Shown piece by piece: positions 59,579-62,747 of a DNA stretch of 62,747 nt. The DNA is taken from assembly GCA_947491025.1 (NCBI GenBank), contig CANLIC010000029.1, forward strand, positions 1-62,747, written 5' to 3'. The translations under genes were made by a program, and so were the position numbers. The notes under the pieces are model-generated. The model saw only the letters and a program-made list of their open reading frames with translations. It was not told where the DNA came from and made no database searches. Every line of letters starts with the position of its first letter. Within the stretch, counting starts at the first letter, position 1. Origin of the DNA: Myxococcales bacterium. GTDB lineage: Bacteria > Myxococcota_A > UBA9042.

Positions 59579-59617
59579 AAAAACGAAGGCGGGCGAGCCG
59601 TCGCCGGCTCGCCCGCC
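59579..59617 (-). terminator. Rho-independent terminator after tRNA-Glu
   Basis: Perfect 13-bp stem (59588-59600 with 59605-59617) with a four-base loop, followed on the minus strand by TTCG and five T. It lies four bases past the tRNA-Glu 3' end and should end the tRNA transcript before kamA. Confidence 0.92.
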
Positions 59618-59620
59618 AGG

Positions 59621-59692
59621 TACCCCGTAGGGGAATTGAACCCCTGCCTCAGCCTTGAGAGGGCCGCATCCTGACCGCTAGACGAACGGGGC
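59621..59692 (-). tRNA. tRNA-Glu (anticodon CTC)
   Basis: 72 bases, CCA not encoded. The acceptor arm pairs GCCCCGT with ACGGGGT (G-T at the first pair), discriminator A. The D-arm begins TTCGTCTAG as in other Glu tRNAs, the T-arm is GGGG-TTCAATT-CCCC, and the anticodon loop CTCTCAA has CTC at its centre. It stands 82 bases after tRNA-Gln on the same strand and is followed directly by a terminator. Confidence 0.95.
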
Positions 59693-59774
59693 AGCGCGCC
59701 ATCCCACGCCGGGGCCGAGGCCTCGGAGGGGATGAGAGTCGGACCGGGCCATGGCAGGTGGCGCCGATCCGCAG

Positions 59775-59845
59775 TTCGGGGACTAGGATTCGAACCTAGA
59801 TAGGGAGATTCAGAGTCTCCAGTCCTGCCATTAGACGATCCCCGA
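59775..59845 (-). tRNA. tRNA-Gln (anticodon CTG)
   Basis: 71 bases, CCA not encoded. The acceptor pairs TCGGGGA with TCCCCGA over seven pairs, discriminator A. The anticodon stem GGAGA/TCTCC closes the loop CTCTGAA, giving anticodon CTG. The T-arm is CTAGG-TTCGAAT-CCTAG. It is probably transcribed with tRNA-Glu. Confidence 0.95.
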
Positions 59846-60158
59846 GACGAACCCAGAACCAACCATCGGCTTTCGCCGGAGGGTGGCCCGCCGGCAGAGC
59901 CGGCTCGCCGCGAGGGCGCCATTGCAACCGAGGGACCGCCGCCGCCGCGTTGCAGCGTCGAAGACGCCGAACGCACCGGTGGGCGGACCCGGTCAGGGTC
60001 CGTGCTCGCCTCAGTCCCCGGTCAGGTAGGCCTTGGCGAGCGTGACGACTGTCTGGCGTGGGGCAGCCATGGTCCCGAAGTCGCTGGCCCTTGGGCTTTC
60101 GCCCGGGTCCGCGTCGGTGGCCGTGGGGACGCGCGGTCCCCGTCCACGGACGCGCCTT
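59846..60158. other. Intergenic stretch upstream of the tRNA genes
   Basis: About 310 bases between the PBP-like gene and tRNA-Gln, both leftward. The tRNA promoter must lie here, but no convincing -35/-10 was seen. A predominantly GC-rich inverted-looking stretch near 59880-59920 is too imperfect to call. Confidence 0.4.
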
Positions 60159-61898
60159 CTAGCGAGCCAGCGCGGCGGCGTCAAGACCCGCGTCGCTGCT
60201 TCTTGGCGCCAAGCCCGCCTTGGCCGTCGAAGGCGCAGCGGTCGCTGTCGCGGCCTTGGGCAGCGGCAAGGGCGTGGCTGCGGCGGCCGCCGGTGGCGCC
60301 ATCAGGGACGCGGCGGGTCGCGCGGGCTGCACGCCAGCAGGCGCTGCGGGCGGGATTCGCGCCGAGACTGGCGCCACGGCCGCTGCAGGCGCCACGGTCG
60401 CAGGCTGTGCCGCGATCGGCGCCGGAGACACGGTCGGTGCAGCGATCGCAGCGCCCAGCACGGCGGGTGCCGCCACGAGCCCAACCGCGGCGGACGGCGC
60501 TATGGCCCCGATCGGCGCCACCGCTGCGCCTGGGGCCGATGCTGTCGGGGCGATCGGCGCGGGCGGGGCAAGCTGCTGCGTCAGAGCGTTGATCAGGGCT
60601 TCGCGGCCCAGCGTGCAGGCCTTGAGGTGCCAACGCTCGCGGTTCACCGCCACCGCCGCCACCGCCACCGTCGGCCGATCGGCAGGCGCGACCGCCAGGA
60701 ACCAGCTCACCAGGCGGCCATCGCCGTCGACCGCCGGGTCGCCGTAGTCGTCGATGTGGGTCTCGAAGGACGCCACGCGCACGCCGCCGAGGGCCGCAGG
60801 CCAGGCCTCGCCGGCGCAGCCGACCGTCAGCTCTGCGCCATCGCGGGTCAGCATCGCCGAAATCTGGCGCGCCACCGCCGGTGGGACGCCGACGCCAAGC
60901 CGCATCGGCTTGCGACCCAGGCCCGGCTGCAGCGAGTCGCCCGCGACCAGGGCCGGCCGAAGCGGCTCTCCGCCGTGGCCCAAGGTGGCCGCCAACACCG
61001 CCGCGTGCAGGGGTGAAAGGGCCGCCTCGCCCAGACCGGCGGCCGCGCGGCGCAGACCGCGTTCGTGGGCGCCAATGACGAATCCGCTGGCCTCGACGTC
61101 GACATCGAAGGGCAAACTGGCGCCAAAGCCCAGGTCTTCGGCCACCGAGAGCAAGCCGCCAGCGGTCAGGTGCTGGACTCCGATCTCACCGAGGCAGCTG
61201 CGCATCTGCGGCCCGCCGCGCAGCGCCTGGTCGAGCCGACACGCCGACTTCGGTGCGCCGGGCTGGCCCGCAGCGTCCCCGAGCTGAATCTGCGCGGTCG
61301 GAGGCAGCCCAGACTCCAGCGCCGCCGCGACGGTGGCGATGCCCAGGGTGGCGCCGGCCGGCACGGTGCTGCGCAGGAGCCCCTTGTCGGCGCCGAGGGC
61401 GTCGTTGGGCTCACGCTTTTCGGCCCACGCCCGAACCGCAAAGGTTGTGGCGTCGAGGACGATCACGCCGGCATAGGGCACACGGCTGGTGCGCAGACGC
61501 TTCTCGAGGGGCCGCTGCAGCGCAGGGGTGAGGGTGAGCGTCAGGTGGCTACCGTCGGCGCGGACGAGCACGGCCTCGCCGTTCAGGTCGCGCCAGGCCT
61601 CGCCGATCACGCCTGACGGCAGCTTGGGAACCTCGAGCTGATCAGCGCGCCCGGCGGCGGGCGCCGGCGCAGCGTCGTCCAGGGCGCTCGGCGTCGGTGC
61701 GTGTGGCGCCATGGCGAGGCCCGGCGCCTGAAGGGCTGCGACGTGGAGGGGGCGGGCCGGGCCGACCTCGATCTCGGCGGAGCGCCAGATCCAGACCAGC
61801 AGCGCGATCAGCGTCAGCGCGCCGACGACCAAGAGCAGCGCGATGTCAGGCTCGGTCTGGCGGGCGGCAGGGGGCAGCTTCGGGGCGGTGCGCGACAC
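60159..61898 (-). CDS. Pseudo-transpeptidase: penicillin-binding-protein fold without the active site
   Basis: 579 residues from a GTG at 61898, which has GGAG eight bases upstream; the open frame to 62024 has weaker signals. A membrane anchor lies at residues 18-38 (PDIALLLVVGALTLIALLVWIW). A PBP-like transpeptidase domain follows (about 118-430), shown by LTLTLTPALQRPLEKRL, GVIVLDATTFAVRAWA and the helix ATVAAALESG-like IATVAAALESG. Where active PBPs have STFK the sequence is ATLG (Ala183, Gly186); the SxN motif and the KTGT motif (here VASFETH) are also gone. A 150-residue Ala/Pro-rich tail ends the protein. It is likely periplasmic and non-catalytic, perhaps a scaffold or regulator of cell-wall synthesis. 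Confidence 0.85.
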   Translation of the reverse strand: MSRTAPKLPPAARQTEPDIALLLVVGALTLIALLVWIWRSAEIEVGPARPLHVAALQAPGLAMAPHAPTPSALDDAAPAPAAGRADQLEVPKLPSGVIGEAWRDLNGEAVLVRADGSHLTLTLTPALQRPLEKRLRTSRVPYAGVIVLDATTFAVRAWAEKREPNDALGADKGLLRSTVPAGATLGIATVAAALESGLPPTAQIQLGDAAGQPGAPKSACRLDQALRGGPQMRSCLGEIGVQHLTAGGLLSVAEDLGFGASLPFDVDVEASGFVIGAHERGLRRAAAGLGEAALSPLHAAVLAATLGHGGEPLRPALVAGDSLQPGLGRKPMRLGVGVPPAVARQISAMLTRDGAELTVGCAGEAWPAALGGVRVASFETHIDDYGDPAVDGDGRLVSWFLAVAPADRPTVAVAAVAVNRERWHLKACTLGREALINALTQQLAPPAPIAPTASAPGAAVAPIGAIAPSAAVGLVAAPAVLGAAIAAPTVSPAPIAAQPATVAPAAAVAPVSARIPPAAPAGVQPARPAASLMAPPAAAAATPLPLPKAATATAAPSTAKAGLAPRSSDAGLDAAALAR

Positions 61899-62080
61899 AG
61901 CGAATTCTCCTGCAAGGGGACTAGATGCGACCCGTTCCGAGTATCGACCGGCGCAACCTTCGGGCAAGAAATCTGCCCTCATCGACCGACCCTGGCGGGG
62001 CCGGCTGGACCTTGACCGCGACATCGCCCATCGTCTGTCCGCGGCGCCGAAGCGCGCACCCGCCGTAGCTTGGAGTCACC

Positions 62081-62467
62081 ATGTCGCCCGCGGCCCCCGA
62101 CGCCTCCATGACGCCCGCCGTCGCGCGCTCCAACGACCCTGTCGTGCAGGCCCGGCTCGACAGAGCACGGGCGCTGGTCGAGCGCTTCCCCGATCGCGCG
62201 CCGCCGCATTTTTCGCTCGGCCGGGCCCTACACGACGCCGGCGCCCTGGCCGAGGCGGTCGACCACTACCGCCGTGCCGCCGCGCTGCAGCCCGACCTGA
62301 TGATGGCCCACTTGCACGCCGCCGAATGCGCCCTGGCCCTTGGCGACGCGAGCCTGGCTCGCAGCGCCGCCGAGGCAGCGCAGCGCTTGGCGCGGCAGCA
62401 GGGCCACAGCGGGCCGCTGGCCGAGGCCACGGACCTGCTCGAAGCGATCGACGACCTCGACGCGTAG
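62081..62467 (+). CDS. Small TPR protein
   Basis: 128 residues; GGAG lies five bases before the ATG. Two TPR-like helical pairs are visible, HFSLGRALHDAGALAEAVDHYRRAAALQPD and the following LMMAHLHAAECALALGDASLARSAAEAAQ region. It is a cytoplasmic protein-interaction module. It reads divergently from the PBP-like gene across 182 bases. No specific partner is evident. Confidence 0.85.
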   Translation: MSPAAPDASMTPAVARSNDPVVQARLDRARALVERFPDRAPPHFSLGRALHDAGALAEAVDHYRRAAALQPDLMMAHLHAAECALALGDASLARSAAEAAQRLARQQGHSGPLAEATDLLEAIDDLDA

Positions 62468-62747
62468 AACGCGCCACGGCGCGTCGAGCGCAGCGTGGGT
62501 GCAGCGCGCGACCGGCAGGAACGCCATGCAAGCTGCCACCATGCCGTTGTTGGCGGCCGCTGACTGAGCGCCCCTCGTGCCCCGCTCGCGTGCCGTCGTC
62601 CAGACCTGACTCAAAGTCGAAAGTTGCGCAAACGTTGAGCTAGGATCGACGAATGCCGTCTCGCAGGCGATGCTGGCCTTGCGACAACCCCGCGTCCGGT
62701 ACACCCGGGCGCCTACGGGACGGCGATGACGACGTTGATGCAGAACG
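62468..62747. other. Right edge of the window, possible 3' end of a leftward gene
   Basis: 280 bases without a supported complete gene. On the minus strand, from the window edge to a TAG at 62713-62715, the frame reads FCINVVIAVP and then stops. That could be the C-terminus of a leftward gene lying outside, but ten codons cannot show it. Confidence 0.3.

Noticed and set aside
57269..59674. Plus-strand open frame of 801 codons across the PDZ-like and kamA genes
   Set aside because: It crosses two supported minus-strand genes and has no start signal or domain.
62653..62747. Short ATG-initiated frame at the right end of the window
   Set aside because: Only about 30 codons before the edge, with no domain and no strong ribosome binding site, and it overlaps a possible leftward gene end.

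Overview
The window is GC-rich DNA that looks like a Myxococcota (deltaproteobacterial) chromosome. The clues are a Ser/Thr kinase with an N-terminal zinc ribbon, many lipoproteins, a sigma-54-type activator with a GAF domain, a Met-zincin-like lipoprotein protease, and a 3,162-residue surface protein with thrombospondin type-3, EGF-like and beta/gamma-crystallin modules. No insertion sequence, integrase, phage gene, CRISPR array or rRNA operon was recognised. The core genes gyrA, dnaB and glpK and two tRNA genes indicate ordinary chromosome rather than an island.

Layout. 1-180: 13-bp tandem repeat. 0.2-7.95 kb (minus strand): DUF1801-like protein, GST-like protein, two putative glycosyltransferases, a Cys-rich lipoprotein with a clear terminator, and a set of zinc-ribbon, molybdopterin-binding-domain and SRPBCC proteins. 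8.1-15.0 kb (plus): small protein, outer-membrane barrel-like protein, large metalloprotease lipoprotein and a coupled lipoprotein. 15.0-17.8 kb (minus): kinase coupled to a TPR membrane protein. 18.4-20.6 kb (plus): beta-helix lipoprotein. 20.9-31.0 kb (plus): RdgC-like pair, MBOAT/SGNH acyl-transfer pair, small membrane protein, aldehyde dehydrogenase, secreted protein and DASS transporter. 31.1-39.7 kb (minus): lipoprotein coupled to a divergent activator, glpK, rlmI-like methyltransferase and gyrA. 40.2-42.6 kb (plus): archaeal-type (type II) GAPDH-like protein coupled to UDP-glucose dehydrogenase. 42.8-45.9 kb: zinc-ribbon protein divergent from dnaB. 46.2-62 kb (mostly minus): PGRP/amidase-like protein, giant surface protein, PDZ-like membrane protein, lysine 2,3-aminomutase, tRNA-Glu and tRNA-Gln, and a PBP-like transpeptidase fold without its active site. 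A small TPR protein runs rightward at the end.

How the genes work together. Many neighbours overlap by 4 bp (ATGA or GTGA), which marks probable co-translated pairs: protease/lipoprotein, kinase/TPR protein, RdgC-like pair, lipoprotein/activator and GAPDH-like/UGD. The main themes are cell-surface proteins, envelope polysaccharide modification and signalling. The least ordinary elements are three proteins that keep a fold but appear to have lost conserved functional residues (activator, PBP-like protein, PGRP/amidase), the type II GAPDH-like gene in a bacterium, a Gln at the quinolone-determining Ser position of GyrA, and the giant mosaic protein with exact 210-bp internal repeats. All assignments come from reading the sequence by eye. 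No database search was run.
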